Shown: positions 36,360-44,849, numbered from the stretch's first letter. The stretch is DNA of 64,000 bases from Methylobacterium sp. DB0501 (GCF_011043735.1 NZ_JAAKGV010000015.1:62001-126000); one strand, 5' to 3'. Translations and numbers: made by a program. Notes: a model not told the origin generated them from the letters alone.

Positions 36360-37070
36360 TCAGGCCGCCCCGAGGGTGACGATGCGGGGCTGCCCGTCGG
36401 CCGCCTCCGCCACGATGGCGCCGGTGGCGAGCCCGATGAACAGGCCGTGCTCGACCACGCCGGGCACCGCCACGAGGGCGCGGGCGAGCGCCTCCGGGTC
36501 CGGGATGCGCTGAAGGCCGGCATCGAGGATCAGGTGGCCGCCATCGGTCAGGAAGGGTGCCCCGTCGGCGCCCTTGCGGACGGAGAGCGGCCCGGCGCAG
36601 CCGGCGGACCGGATCGCCGCCGCGACCGCCAGGGTGGTGGCGACGAGGCCGAAGGGCACCACCTCGATCGGGAGGGGGAAGCGTCCCAGGGTCTCGACAC
36701 GCTTGGCGCCGTCGACGATCACCACCATGCGGCGGCTCGCAGCCGCCACGATCTTTTCACGCAGGAGCGCCCCGCCGCCGCCCTTGATGAGGCGGAGCTG
36801 CGGGTCGATCTCGTCGGCGCCGTCGATCGTGAGGTCGAGGTCGGGCGTATCGTCGAGGGTGGTGAGCGGGATGCCCGCGGCCTCGGCGGCCCGGCGGGTC
36901 GCCTCGGAGGTCGGCACGCCGACGACCTTGAGCCCGGCCCGCACCTTCTCGCCGAGGAGTTCGACGAACAGCGTCGCGGTCGAGCCGGTGCCGAGGCCGA
37001 GGCGCATGCCGTCCTCGACCAGACCGACCGCCCGGGCGGCGGCGGCGCGCTTGAGCTCGGCGGGGCTCAA
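36360..37070 (-). CDS. rpiA: ribose-5-phosphate isomerase A
   Basis: Interconverts ribose 5-phosphate and ribulose 5-phosphate. A TTG at 37070, six bases after GGAGG, gives 236 residues starting (M)SPAELKRAAAARAV; no ATG or GTG fits the homology boundary. Conserved blocks: GLGTGSTATLFVE, IDGADEIDPQLRLIKGGGGALLREKIVA with catalytic Asp, Glu and Lys residues, and VVPFG. The C-terminus ends in EHGLFIGLATGAIV. The TTG start is likely but inferred. Confidence 0.92.
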   Translation of the reverse strand: MSPAELKRAAAARAVGLVEDGMRLGLGTGSTATLFVELLGEKVRAGLKVVGVPTSEATRRAAEAAGIPLTTLDDTPDLDLTIDGADEIDPQLRLIKGGGGALLREKIVAAASRRMVVIVDGAKRVETLGRFPLPIEVVPFGLVATTLAVAAAIRSAGCAGPLSVRKGADGAPFLTDGGHLILDAGLQRIPDPEALARALVAVPGVVEHGLFIGLATGAIVAEAADGQPRIVTLGAA

Positions 37071-37301
37071 TGCCGGCCTCCGCGAGGCGAACGGATGAGG
37101 GGCAGCAGCATGGCGTCTCGGCGCGTTTCGTGGCTCTCGATTGCCCGGAATCCATGCCGATTTGAGGGCAGGATTCCGGACAGGCGGGGCATCCTGACGG
37201 CTCGGCCCCGCTGATCGAGAGGCCCCTAGCACGCGGAACGGGGGCGGCGGAAGCGGCCATCCGGTCTCGCCCGGGGCGGCGCCCCGCTCAAGGTGTGCGG
37301 C

Positions 37302-37724
37302 TCAGGGCTTGGCCGCCCCCGGCGCCGCGCTGCCGGCATTGCCCTGGGGCGTGCAGACCACGGCGTCGTCGAGCACGTAGCAGATGCTCATCGCGCCGGT
37401 GCGCTGGTTGACCCGGAAGACGCCGGCCTCGCGCAGGTGGCGGGAGGCGACCAGGCTGTACTCGGACGGGGCCTGCGGGCCGGCGCCCTCGCCGGGGCCG
37501 AAGCACAGGGTCGTCCCGATGGTGTTCTCCTGCAGGCCGTACTGGCAGGAGATGACCTCGCCGGTGGCCTTGTCGACCCGGTAGACCCGGTTGAGGTCGG
37601 CCTGCGGCGCCGGCACGAACTCGTAGGACGCTCCTTGCGCCGCGCCCGCCGCCAGCAGACTTGTTACAAGCAGCCCTGCCGCCAGCCCGGCGCTCCGGAC
37701 CCGATAACCCGTTCTCCCGCGCAT
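37302..37724 (-). CDS. small secreted protein, unknown
   Basis: 140 residues, signal peptide of about 31 residues ending AAQGA. The mature part has two similar halves: VYRVDKATGEVISCQYGL and VFRVNQRTGAMSICYVLDD, each with a Cys. The half-repeat suggests a small beta domain binding a ligand or partner in the periplasm. No known family recognised. The 231-base gap to rpiA holds nothing visible. Confidence 0.75.
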   Translation of the reverse strand: MRGRTGYRVRSAGLAAGLLVTSLLAAGAAQGASYEFVPAPQADLNRVYRVDKATGEVISCQYGLQENTIGTTLCFGPGEGAGPQAPSEYSLVASRHLREAGVFRVNQRTGAMSICYVLDDAVVCTPQGNAGSAAPGAAKP

Positions 37725-37895
37725 GGCGCGCCGCTCCTCGAAACCGCCGCGACGGCGGGCCGGTCCGCCCGCCGAATCGTCCTGTTCCAGGTGTTATAGC
37801 TCAGCCCGGCTTGTCCCGGGCTTGACGGGGTTGGGCCTGGGAGCCGCCGCCTGTATGGGAGGCGCATCGATCCCCTGCCAGCCAGCGAGCCCTTG

Positions 37896-38591
37896 ATGCC
37901 GACCACCCCGCCCAGCCTGCCGCCGATCGTCGTGTTCGATCTCGACGGCACCCTCGCGGAGACCGCGGGCGACCTCATCGGCACGCTCAACGTGATCCTG
38001 GAGCGGGAGGGCCTGCCGCCGGTGGCGCTGTCGCAGGCGCGGGAGCTGATCGGGGCGGGGGCCCGGGCGCTGATCCAGCGCGGCTTCTCGGCCGGCGGGC
38101 GCGAGCTGACGCCGGACCGGCTCGACGCATTGTTCCGGGTGTTCCTGGCCCATTACGGCCAGCACCTGTGCGATGTCTCGCACCTGTTCCCGGGCGTCGT
38201 GGAGTCCCTCGACCGGCTGGAGGCGGCGGGCTACCGGCTCGCGGTCTGCACCAACAAGCCGGAGGACCATTCGGTCCGTCTGCTGGAGCTGCTCGGGGTC
38301 AAGGCGCGGTTCGCGGCGATCTGCGGCCGCGACACCTTCCCGTACTTCAAGCCCGACCCGCGTCACCTCACCGAGACGATCGCGCAGGCCGGCGGCGACC
38401 CGGCCCGTTCGGTGATGGTGGGCGATTCCCGCACCGACGTCGCCACCGCCAAGGCCGCCGGCATCCCGGTGGTGGCGGTGCCGTTCGGCTATACCGACGT
38501 GCCGGTGGAGGAGCTGGAGCCGAACGTGGTGATCCAGCACTTCGATGCGCTGTACGAGGCGGTGCGGCGGCTCGATCGCGGGGCAGTGTGA
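37896..38591 (+). CDS. gph: phosphoglycolate phosphatase (HAD superfamily)
   Basis: 231 residues with HAD motif I VFDLDGTLAETAGDL (nucleophile Asp), motif II VCTNKPED, motif III Lys in PYFKPDPRHL and motif IV MVGDSRTDVATA. Dephosphorylates 2-phosphoglycolate, made by DNA repair or by oxygenase side reactions. ATG at 37896 follows a TTG that would add one codon. Divergent from the small secreted protein. Confidence 0.92.
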   Translation: MPTTPPSLPPIVVFDLDGTLAETAGDLIGTLNVILEREGLPPVALSQARELIGAGARALIQRGFSAGGRELTPDRLDALFRVFLAHYGQHLCDVSHLFPGVVESLDRLEAAGYRLAVCTNKPEDHSVRLLELLGVKARFAAICGRDTFPYFKPDPRHLTETIAQAGGDPARSVMVGDSRTDVATAKAAGIPVVAVPFGYTDVPVEELEPNVVIQHFDALYEAVRRLDRGAV

Positions 38592-38600
38592 TACGCCCTC

Positions 38601-38642
38601 GGTGTCATCCCGGGGCCGCGCAGCGGTACCCGGGATGACACC
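38601..38642. repeat. 14-bp perfect inverted repeat after gph
   Basis: GGTGTCATCCCGGG (38601-38614) and its exact complement (38629-38642), spacer 14 bases. A member of the GTCAT-CCGGG palindrome family; it may terminate gph. Confidence 0.8.
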
Positions 38643-38715
38643 GCGGACGTCGCACGCGTCGAGGAGCCGGGCCTGCGACCGATCTGCGAAAGATGAGAAC
38701 AGCGAGTGGAAGGAA

Positions 38716-38790
38716 TGGTGGGCGCGACAGGGATTGAACCTGTGACCCTTCGCGTGTGAAGCGAATGCTCTCCCGCTGAGCTACGCGCCC
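38716..38790 (-). tRNA. tRNA-Val (CAC anticodon), copy 1
   Basis: 75 nt with encoded CCA. Acceptor GGGCGCG/CGCGCCC, discriminator A, anticodon loop TTCACAC with anticodon CAC, GTTCAAT in the T-arm. Reads GUG. Confidence 0.96.
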
Positions 38791-38916
38791 GATGGTCGGC
38801 CCCGTGCGGGGTGATGCGAGGCGATGGACGCCGCCGCATCGCGGGCCGAACCGGTGTGACGATCGAACCGAACAACGACGGGACGTCGGCCGGTCGATCC
38901 ATCGATGGCAACAAGG

Positions 38917-38991
38917 TGGTGGGCGCGACAGGGATTGAACCTGTGACCCTTCGCGTGTGAAGCGAATGCTCTCCCGCTGAGCTACGCGCCC
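38917..38991 (-). tRNA. tRNA-Val (CAC anticodon), copy 2
   Basis: Identical over all 75 nt to the copy at 38716-38790; the 126-base spacer between them is not duplicated. Copy 2 is the upstream one on the minus strand. Confidence 0.96.
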
Positions 38992-39059
38992 TGTCAGCCG
39001 GCTTCTAGGCGGGGCGACGCGGCGCGTCAAGGCGCTTCGTCGCCCCGCGAAAGGCCCGG

Positions 39060-40850
39060 TTACTGGGCCGGCACCGCCGCGACCAGGTCGGTCGGCACGA
39101 AGCGGCCGTCCTCGCGGCGGGTCATGTCGATGCGCCGGTCGTGGAAGGCGGTGAGCGTCGAGCGGTGGCCGATCGAGACCAGGGTGGTGTCGGGCAGTTC
39201 CTGGCGCAGCATGCGGTAGAGCGCGGCCTCGGTCGGCTCGTCGAGGGCCGCGGTGGCCTCGTCGAGGAAGAGCCAGTCGGGCCTTGTCAGCAGCGCCCGG
39301 GCGATGGCGAGGCGCTGCTGCTCGCCGAGCGACAGGGCCTGTGCCCAGGGCGCCTCCTCGTCGAGGCGGCCGGCCAGGTGCGGCAGCCGCGCCGCCTCGA
39401 GGGCCTTGCGGATCGCCGCGTCGTCGTAGTGGCCGGCCGACTCCGGGTAGGTGACGGCGGCGCGCAAGGAGCCGATCGGCAGGTAGGGCCGTTGCGGCAG
39501 GAGCAGCAGGCGGGCGCCCTCCGGCGTCGCGACCGAGCCCTCGCCGAACGGCCAGATCCCCGCGATGGCGCGAAACAGCGTCGACTTGCCCGAGCCCGAC
39601 GGGCCGGTGAGCAGCGTCGTCTCGCCCGGCCGGAAGGAGAGGGCAGGGGCCTCGGCGATGCGCCGCCCGTCCGGCAGGTCGAGGGCGAGGCCCTTGAGGT
39701 GCAGGGACGTGCCGCTCGCCGGCAGCACCGCCAGCGGGCTTCCCGCCGCCATCGCGTCGGCGCGACCCATGGCGGCGTCGAAGGTGGTGAGCCGGTCGAC
39801 CTGCGCCTTGTAGTCGGCCAGGGTCACGTAGAACGTGATGAAGAACGACATCGTGCCCTCGACCCGCGAGAACGCGCCGGCGGTCTGCGTCATCACCCCG
39901 AGCGGGATCTGGCCGGCGAAGTAGTAGGGCGCGACCAGGATGTAGGGGATCACCACGTTGACCTGCTGGTAGCTGACCGTGAAGGCGGCGAGCTTCTTGC
40001 GGCGGTCGACGATGGCGTAGAAGTTGGCGATCAGCGCGCCGAAGCGGTCGCGCAGCGAGGCCCGTTCGGCCCGGGCGCCGCCGAGCAGCGCCACCTGCTC
40101 GCCGTATTCGCGCAGGCGGGCCAGCGAGAAGCGGAAATCCGCCTCGCGGCGCTGCTGCTCGAAATTGAGCCCGACCAGCGCCCGGCCGATGCGGTGGGTG
40201 ATCCAGGTGACGAGCGCGGAGTAGATCAGCGCGCCCCAGACCAGGAAGCCCGGCACGTGCCAGTCGGTGCCCGGCACCGTGAAGGCGGCCGAGATGTTCC
40301 ACAGGATGACCGAGAACGAGATCAGGTTCGAGACCGCCGACAGGAAGCTGATGGTCAGCGACTGGGTGGTCTGGGTGAACTGGTCGATGTCGTCGGCGAT
40401 GCGCTGGTCGGGGTTGTCGGCCTGGGCGCCGGAGAAGCCCATGCGGTAATGGGTGTTCTGCCCGAGCCAGCGGTCGACGTAGTGCCGGGTCATCCAGGCC
40501 CGCCAGCGGATGCGCAGGAACGACTGGATCACGTACTGGATGATCGCGCTCGCCACGTAGACGGCGGCCCAGACGCAGAACACCGAGAACAGCAGCGACC
40601 AGAACGCCGCGGCGTCCTTCGCCTGGATGGCATTGAACCAGTCGCGGTTGAAGTACGACAGCCGCACGTTGATGGCGACCTGGGCGAACTCGATGCCGAT
40701 CACCAGGGCCGCCATGGTGAGCGCGACCCAGCGCTCCTGCATCTGCACCGCCGGCAGCGGCCACAGCCGCACCGTCGTGACCTCGCGGGTGGTGTAGTAG
40801 GGATAGGCCAGGCGCCAGATCTGCAGGAGGGCCTGCTTCAAGCCGTGCAT
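39060..40850 (-). CDS. ABC transporter, fused membrane and ATPase domains (SbmA/YddA type)
   Basis: 596 residues. Residues about 1-330 form the ABC_membrane_2/SbmA-BacA-like membrane domain (FNRDWFNAIQAKDAAAFW, RWRAWMTRHYVDRWL, NPDQRIADDIDQF). The ATPase domain has Walker A GPSGSGKST, a degenerate signature LSLGEQQRLAIARAL, Walker B WLFLDEATAALDE and switch His in SIGHR. The family includes E. coli YddA and mycobacterial vitamin B12/bleomycin transporter BacA. ATG 40850 has GGAG seven bases upstream. Substrate unknown. Confidence 0.88.
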   Translation of the reverse strand: MHGLKQALLQIWRLAYPYYTTREVTTVRLWPLPAVQMQERWVALTMAALVIGIEFAQVAINVRLSYFNRDWFNAIQAKDAAAFWSLLFSVFCVWAAVYVASAIIQYVIQSFLRIRWRAWMTRHYVDRWLGQNTHYRMGFSGAQADNPDQRIADDIDQFTQTTQSLTISFLSAVSNLISFSVILWNISAAFTVPGTDWHVPGFLVWGALIYSALVTWITHRIGRALVGLNFEQQRREADFRFSLARLREYGEQVALLGGARAERASLRDRFGALIANFYAIVDRRKKLAAFTVSYQQVNVVIPYILVAPYYFAGQIPLGVMTQTAGAFSRVEGTMSFFITFYVTLADYKAQVDRLTTFDAAMGRADAMAAGSPLAVLPASGTSLHLKGLALDLPDGRRIAEAPALSFRPGETTLLTGPSGSGKSTLFRAIAGIWPFGEGSVATPEGARLLLLPQRPYLPIGSLRAAVTYPESAGHYDDAAIRKALEAARLPHLAGRLDEEAPWAQALSLGEQQRLAIARALLTRPDWLFLDEATAALDEPTEAALYRMLRQELPDTTLVSIGHRSTLTAFHDRRIDMTRREDGRFVPTDLVAAVPAQ

Positions 40851-41274
40851 CGCGGTCTCCGGGCCGCCCGGCGGGCGGGCCTGTGGCGGGCCCGCCCTCG
40901 CGGCGAGCCGGTGATGAAGAGGGCGGTCCGGGCGCGGGCGTTGCCGGCCCGGCGACCACCCCGCCGAGAGTCGGCCCGTCGAGAGCCGGCCCATGGTGGA
41001 CCAGTCCGCTGGTGGACCAGTCGCTTGGCAGGACCATGGCGCCATCGCGGTGGCAAGTTAAACAGTGTTCACCTGCGGCAGGACGGCGCGACCCCGGCCG
41101 CCCCGGCTCCCGCCGAACCGGATCTCGCAGACGTGACCGACGCGCGACCGACGCGCGCGCGATCGCGCGCCCCGGTGAGCCGTGTCATGCCCTGCCGCCG
41201 CCGCAATCGGCACGGATGCTCGCACGGGTTGAGCGGCCCGGGCCGCGTCAAGACCCGACGAGCGCGATCATCCC
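40851..41274. other. intergenic region with two tandem duplications
   Basis: This 424-base gap between the divergent ABC transporter and oxygenase genes holds no gene. 15-bp units at 40965-40979 and 40980-40994 and 16-bp units at 40994-41009 and 41010-41025 are adjacent pairs of near-perfect repeats. AT-richer DNA at 41050-41065 (CAAGTTAAACAGTGTTCACC) may hold a promoter, but no firm hexamers were found. Confidence 0.7.
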
Positions 41275-41922
41275 ATGTCGTCCCTCTCGCTGTCTTCTCT
41301 CTCGATCCTCGACGTCGATGCGGTGCGCGCGGCGCCCGTCATCGACGATCCCTATCGTTACTGCCTGGGCCGGCAGGTGATCCGGCCCGAGGCGGTCGAG
41401 GATCTGGCGCGGGACTTCCCGTCGATCGACAAGCCGGGTTACCTCACGGTGGACGAAGTCCGGCTCGCCGGCCGCTTCAGGAACCTCATCGACGAGCTCG
41501 AGAGCGATGCCTTCTCGCAGGTCCTCTCCGAAAAATTCGGGATCGACCTCGTCGCCTGCCCGCGGCTCACCACGATCATGCGCCGCTCGCAGCCGAAATA
41601 CGGCGCCATCCACACCGACGGCCCCTCGAAGGTGATGACGCTCCTCGTCTACATGAACGACGCCTGGGACGCGCCGGAGGCCGGGCGGCTGCGGGTGCTC
41701 TACGACGGCGAGCGGTTCGAGCCCTACGCGGTCGAGGTGCCGCCGACCATGGGGACGATGTTCGCCTTCCTGCGGGCCGACAATTCCTGGCACGGCCACC
41801 GGCCGTTCGACGGCGAGCGCCGGGTGGTGCAGGTCGCCTGGATGAAGGACGCCGCCGAACTGGCGCGCAAGCGCAAGCGCAACCGCACGGCGCAATTCCT
41901 GAAAGGCATCTTCGGCCGGTAG
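41275..41922 (+). CDS. 2OG-Fe(II) oxygenase
   Basis: 215 residues with the double-stranded beta-helix iron motif: His 113 and Asp 115 (AIHTDGPSKV), a distal His in SWHGHRPFDG (173 or 175) and the 2-oxoglutarate-binding Arg in GERRVVQVAW. It is close to the prolyl-4-hydroxylase-like group of uncharacterised proteins often found near polysaccharide or envelope genes. The last 25 residues are basic (ARKRKRNR). Substrate unknown. Confidence 0.82.
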   Translation: MSSLSLSSLSILDVDAVRAAPVIDDPYRYCLGRQVIRPEAVEDLARDFPSIDKPGYLTVDEVRLAGRFRNLIDELESDAFSQVLSEKFGIDLVACPRLTTIMRRSQPKYGAIHTDGPSKVMTLLVYMNDAWDAPEAGRLRVLYDGERFEPYAVEVPPTMGTMFAFLRADNSWHGHRPFDGERRVVQVAWMKDAAELARKRKRNRTAQFLKGIFGR

Positions 41923-42020
41923 AGCCTTTTCCGACGAAGCGGATACCCGCTCGTCGCAGAAGCTGGCGCAACATCAAAAGCCGCGAGCGTTGACTGAAAC
42001 GCGATCGGGCAGCGCTCTCG
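41921..42020. repeat. interspersed repeat, copy A
   Basis: Shares CCGACGAAGCGGATACC and flanking order with copies at 59037-59142 and, inverted and diverged, 63811-63911. It begins at the oxygenase stop codon. Its 3' half is degenerate and forms only a weak hairpin. Confidence 0.7.
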
Positions 42021-42157
42021 CGGTCCGAGGCGGACAGTGCCCGCCGGGTGACACCGGCGACGAGACATGCGCTCGAACCCCGAACCCAGGTCCACAACGG
42101 GGCGGGAGCGCCCTAAGACTTGACCACCGGCACCGGCCGGGGGACGCTGGGGGCATC

Positions 42158-43012
42158 ATGAGGGCGTTTCACCGCGCGGGCCTGCTGATGGCCGGCCTGG
42201 TCGTGCTGGCCGGCGCGGCCTGCCTGGCCGGGACCGGTCACGCCGTCGCGCAGTCGGATCTCGAGATGCCCGCCGATCCGCCGGTGCTGTCGAAGCCCTA
42301 CCGCTCCTCGATCCCGATCTTCCGCCGCCGGCCGCCGCCCGACGCGGTGCCGCCGGAACCCGGCCAGCCGGCGGGCAACTGGAGCGAGCCACCGGGCCGG
42401 GTCGGCGCCGGGCCGGACGGGGCCGTCCTGCGGGAGGCGCCGGATTCCGGCTTCGGCCCGGTGAAGCCGGCCCCCGCCCGCGACATCGCCCCCCCGAACC
42501 TCGCCCCTCACGACCTCTCCCCGGACGACGAGCCCGAGGAGCGTCCGGCCGCCCCGTCCCGGGCCGCCGCAGCGCCGCCCAAGCCGGAGATGCGGCGGGA
42601 GACGCGGGAAGAATCCCGTCAGGCGCCCCGGCCGCAGGCCCGGCCGGCCTTCCGCCCGGAGCCCCGGGAGGAGCGCGAGCCGCCCGCGCGGGAGGCCGAG
42701 GGCGACGCCGACGAGGCCGCACCGGCCTATGCCGGCGTGTGGGGACCGAGCGCGGCCGCCTGCGCCAGCCGCCGCTCGGCCCGCCGCGGCTTCCTGCCGG
42801 CGGTGATCCACCCGGGAAGCGCCCGGGCCGGCAAGACCCTGTGCCAGTTCCGGGACGTCCGGCGCGAGGGACGATCCTGGACCACGACCGCCTCCTGCCG
42901 CAGCTCCGGCCGCCGCTGGACCTCGCGGGTGCGCCTGACCGTGGCGGGCAACCGGCTGACCTGGGCGAGCGAGCGCGGCGCGGCGACCTATACCCGCTGC
43001 TCCGGCAACTGA
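42158..43012 (+). CDS. secreted Pro/Arg-rich protein with Cys-containing C-terminal domain
   Basis: 284 residues. Signal peptide to about residue 32 (GTGHAVAQ), a disordered Pro/Arg/Glu linker (30-185), and a compact C-terminal domain (YAGVWGPSAAACASR, KTLCQFRDVRREGRSW, ASCRSSGRRWTSRVRLTV, ATYTRCSGN) with four Cys. The C-terminal domain resembles small peptidase-inhibitor-like or lipocalin-like periplasmic domains, but no family is assigned. ATG 42158 was chosen because it begins the signal peptide. Confidence 0.72.
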   Translation: MRAFHRAGLLMAGLVVLAGAACLAGTGHAVAQSDLEMPADPPVLSKPYRSSIPIFRRRPPPDAVPPEPGQPAGNWSEPPGRVGAGPDGAVLREAPDSGFGPVKPAPARDIAPPNLAPHDLSPDDEPEERPAAPSRAAAAPPKPEMRRETREESRQAPRPQARPAFRPEPREEREPPAREAEGDADEAAPAYAGVWGPSAAACASRRSARRGFLPAVIHPGSARAGKTLCQFRDVRREGRSWTTTASCRSSGRRWTSRVRLTVAGNRLTWASERGAATYTRCSGN

Positions 43013-43050
43013 GGCGGGCGCCGGATACGACCGGCGCGGCCCGTCCTGCA

Positions 43051-43097
43051 ACCACCGGTCTTGACTTGCCGCGAAACTTGCCGCGAAGGCCGGTGGT
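43051..43097. promoter_or_regulatory. inverted repeat enclosing a 12-bp tandem repeat upstream of parA
   Basis: ACCACCGG (43051-43058) and CCGGTGGT (43090-43097) flank two exact copies of ACTTGCCGCGAA (43064-43075, 43076-43087). It sits just upstream of the short ORF and parA and may be an operator or a ParA-system binding site. Confidence 0.45.
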
Positions 43098-43113
43098 GGA
43101 AAGGAGACCCGCC

Positions 43114-43206
43114 GTGAAGAGTGCCCCGATGGCCCCGTTCCGCCCGCCCGCCGCGTCGCCGCCGCGGACCCGCGCCCTCCCTCCGCGGCCGGGGATGCGC
43201 CCATGA
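43114..43206 (+). CDS. 30-residue Pro-rich upstream ORF coupled to parA
   Basis: GTG start seven bases after AAGGAGA, a stronger ribosome site than any in front of parA itself. The peptide starts MKSAPMAPFRPPAASPP and is very Pro/Arg-rich. Its TGA (43204-43206) overlaps the parA ATG as ATGA, so it could deliver ribosomes to parA. It may be a regulatory leader rather than a functional peptide. Confidence 0.45.
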   Translation: MKSAPMAPFRPPAASPPRTRALPPRPGMRP

Positions 43207-44147
43207 CCGGCCAGCGAGCGCCCGGAAAACATGTGCCCGGAAAACTCATGCCCGGAAAACTCGTGGCCGTCGCCAACATGAAGGGCGGCGTCGGCAAGAC
43301 CACCAGCGTGGTGATGCTGGCCGACGCGCTCGCCGCCGGCGGGGCCTCGGTGCTGGTGATCGACCTCGATCCGCAGGCCAGCGCCTCGGTGTGCTTCGCC
43401 GGCGACGGCATCCTGGCCGAGATGATCACCGCCGGCCGCACCCTCGACTATTACCTCGGCCTGCGCATCGTCGACCGCGACAAGGCCGCCCTGCCGGACT
43501 TCATCCGCGACTACGTCTCCAGCACCACGCATCTCGGCGAGCCGCTGCCGATCTCGCTTCTGGCCTCCGGCCCGTCGCTGCGCGTCGTCGAGCGCGAGAT
43601 CATCTACGCGCTCACCAAGCGCCAGTTCTCGATGCACGCCATCGAGGGCCACCTTTGGAAGCTGTTCCAGGAGGATTTCGCGCCGCTGCGCGAGCACTAC
43701 GATTACGTCCTGTTCGACTGCGCCCCCGGCATCTCGCCGATGACCGAGGTGGCGATCCGGGCGAGCGACCTCGTGGTGGTCGCCTGCATCTCGGACTTTC
43801 TGTCCACCTACGGCCTGAAGGCGTTCTACGAGACGATCTGGGGCGTCGGCAGCGCCTCCGAGAGCATGCTGGCGCCGAAGAGGCCCCCGCACGTGCTGAT
43901 CACCCGCTGGCAGAACACCAAGCAGCAGGCGACGACCTACGCCACCCTGCAGGCCAGTGCCGCCGCGGACGGGGCGCGGTTCCGGCTGTTCAAGACCCGG
44001 GTGCCGCAATCGGCGGCGCTGGCGAACGCGCTCACCCTCGAGTATCAAACCTTCGCCAACAAGTATCGCGACGCCACCCGCGACCTGATCGGCGAGGTGA
44101 TCACGCCGGTGGTGGCCGAACTGAAGGAGGCCCTGGATGGCGCTTGA
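43203..44147 (+). CDS. orphan ParA-family ATPase
   Basis: 314 residues with the deviant Walker A of ParA/MinD (NMKGGVGKTT), VIDLDPQASASV and the Walker B DYVLFDCAPG. No ParB gene is next to it; instead an Ala/Lys/Pro-rich protein overlaps its 3' end. It likely positions a protein cluster or plasmid-like cargo rather than segregating the chromosome. The first 15 codons are made of three 15-bp DNA repeats; ATG 43248 (MPGKLVAVANMKGG) is a possible shorter start. Confidence 0.88.
   Translation: MTGQRAPGKHVPGKLMPGKLVAVANMKGGVGKTTSVVMLADALAAGGASVLVIDLDPQASASVCFAGDGILAEMITAGRTLDYYLGLRIVDRDKAALPDFIRDYVSSTTHLGEPLPISLLASGPSLRVVEREIIYALTKRQFSMHAIEGHLWKLFQEDFAPLREHYDYVLFDCAPGISPMTEVAIRASDLVVVACISDFLSTYGLKAFYETIWGVGSASESMLAPKRPPHVLITRWQNTKQQATTYATLQASAAADGARFRLFKTRVPQSAALANALTLEYQTFANKYRDATRDLIGEVITPVVAELKEALDGA
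43220..43264. repeat. three 15-bp tandem repeats at the parA 5' end
   Basis: 43220-43234, 43235-43249 and 43250-43264 share GCCCGGAAAAC plus four variable bases, encoding repeated Pro-Gly-Lys units before the conserved domain. Confidence 0.9.
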
Positions 44148-44676
44148 GATCGACGGCCTCGCGGTCCTGTGCGCGATCGCCGAGGCGCCGCAGGCCTTCC
44201 CGGCGATCCGCGGCGACGTCACCAAGGCCGCCCACGCCCTGGTGACGAAGCAGCTCAAGGCCAAGACCCTCGACCTGGCCGCCTTGCGGGCGGTGCGCGA
44301 GGCGCTCGGCCCCCAGCCTCTGGCGCTGATCGTCGACGGGCTGAAGGATGCCGAGGTCAAGGCGCTGGTCACCCGCCTCGACAAGCACCATCCGGACCTC
44401 AAGGACGGGCCGGCCGTCGCGCATCGCCGCCACCTGATGGCGCTTGCCGCCGCGCTCGACCCGGTGGCGGCCCCGGCGGCGAAGCCGAAGCCGGTCAAGG
44501 CGCCGAAGGCCAAGCCCGCCGCCAAGCCTGCCGCCAAGGCCGCGCCCAAATCCGCCCCGGAGCCCGCCGCCCCCGCCAAGGCGCGCCCGCCGGCCGGCAA
44601 CGCGGCCCCCGCGGACGCCCTGGCTTCCGCCGCGATGGCGGCCCGGCCGCCGCGGCGCCCGCGTCAGCAGGAGTGA
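44137..44676 (+). CDS. Ala/Lys/Pro-tailed protein coupled to parA
   Basis: 179 residues. Residues 1-110 are a predicted helical domain (LAVLCAIAEAPQAFPAIRGD, LDKHHPDLKDG); 111-179 are a basic AKPxAKPAAK-like tail of the kind that binds DNA nonspecifically. It starts inside the last codons of parA (11-base overlap) after GAAGGAGG, so the two are made together. It may be the cargo adaptor or a DNA-binding partner of the ParA ATPase. No family recognised. Confidence 0.7.
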   Translation: MALEIDGLAVLCAIAEAPQAFPAIRGDVTKAAHALVTKQLKAKTLDLAALRAVREALGPQPLALIVDGLKDAEVKALVTRLDKHHPDLKDGPAVAHRRHLMALAAALDPVAAPAAKPKPVKAPKAKPAAKPAAKAAPKSAPEPAAPAKARPPAGNAAPADALASAAMAARPPRRPRQQE

Positions 44677-44735
44677 GGGCCGGAGGTCCCCCTGAGGGGG
44701 CTTCCCGCCATCGTCGACGGAGCCGACATCCTCCT

Positions 44736-44772
44736 CGTCATGCCGAGCCCGCGCAGCGCAGCCCGGCACGAC
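44736..44772. repeat. palindromic intergenic element
   Basis: CGTCATGCCGAGCCC...GCCCGGCACGAC forms an imperfect hairpin. It belongs to the same GTCAT-CCGGG family as 38601-38642. Confidence 0.6.
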
Positions 44773-44849
44773 CTGAAGGACCGTCGATCGGTCGTGCAGG
44801 ACCTTTTGCAGTCTCAAGTGAAGAAACGAACATTCCGGAGGATCTCCCG

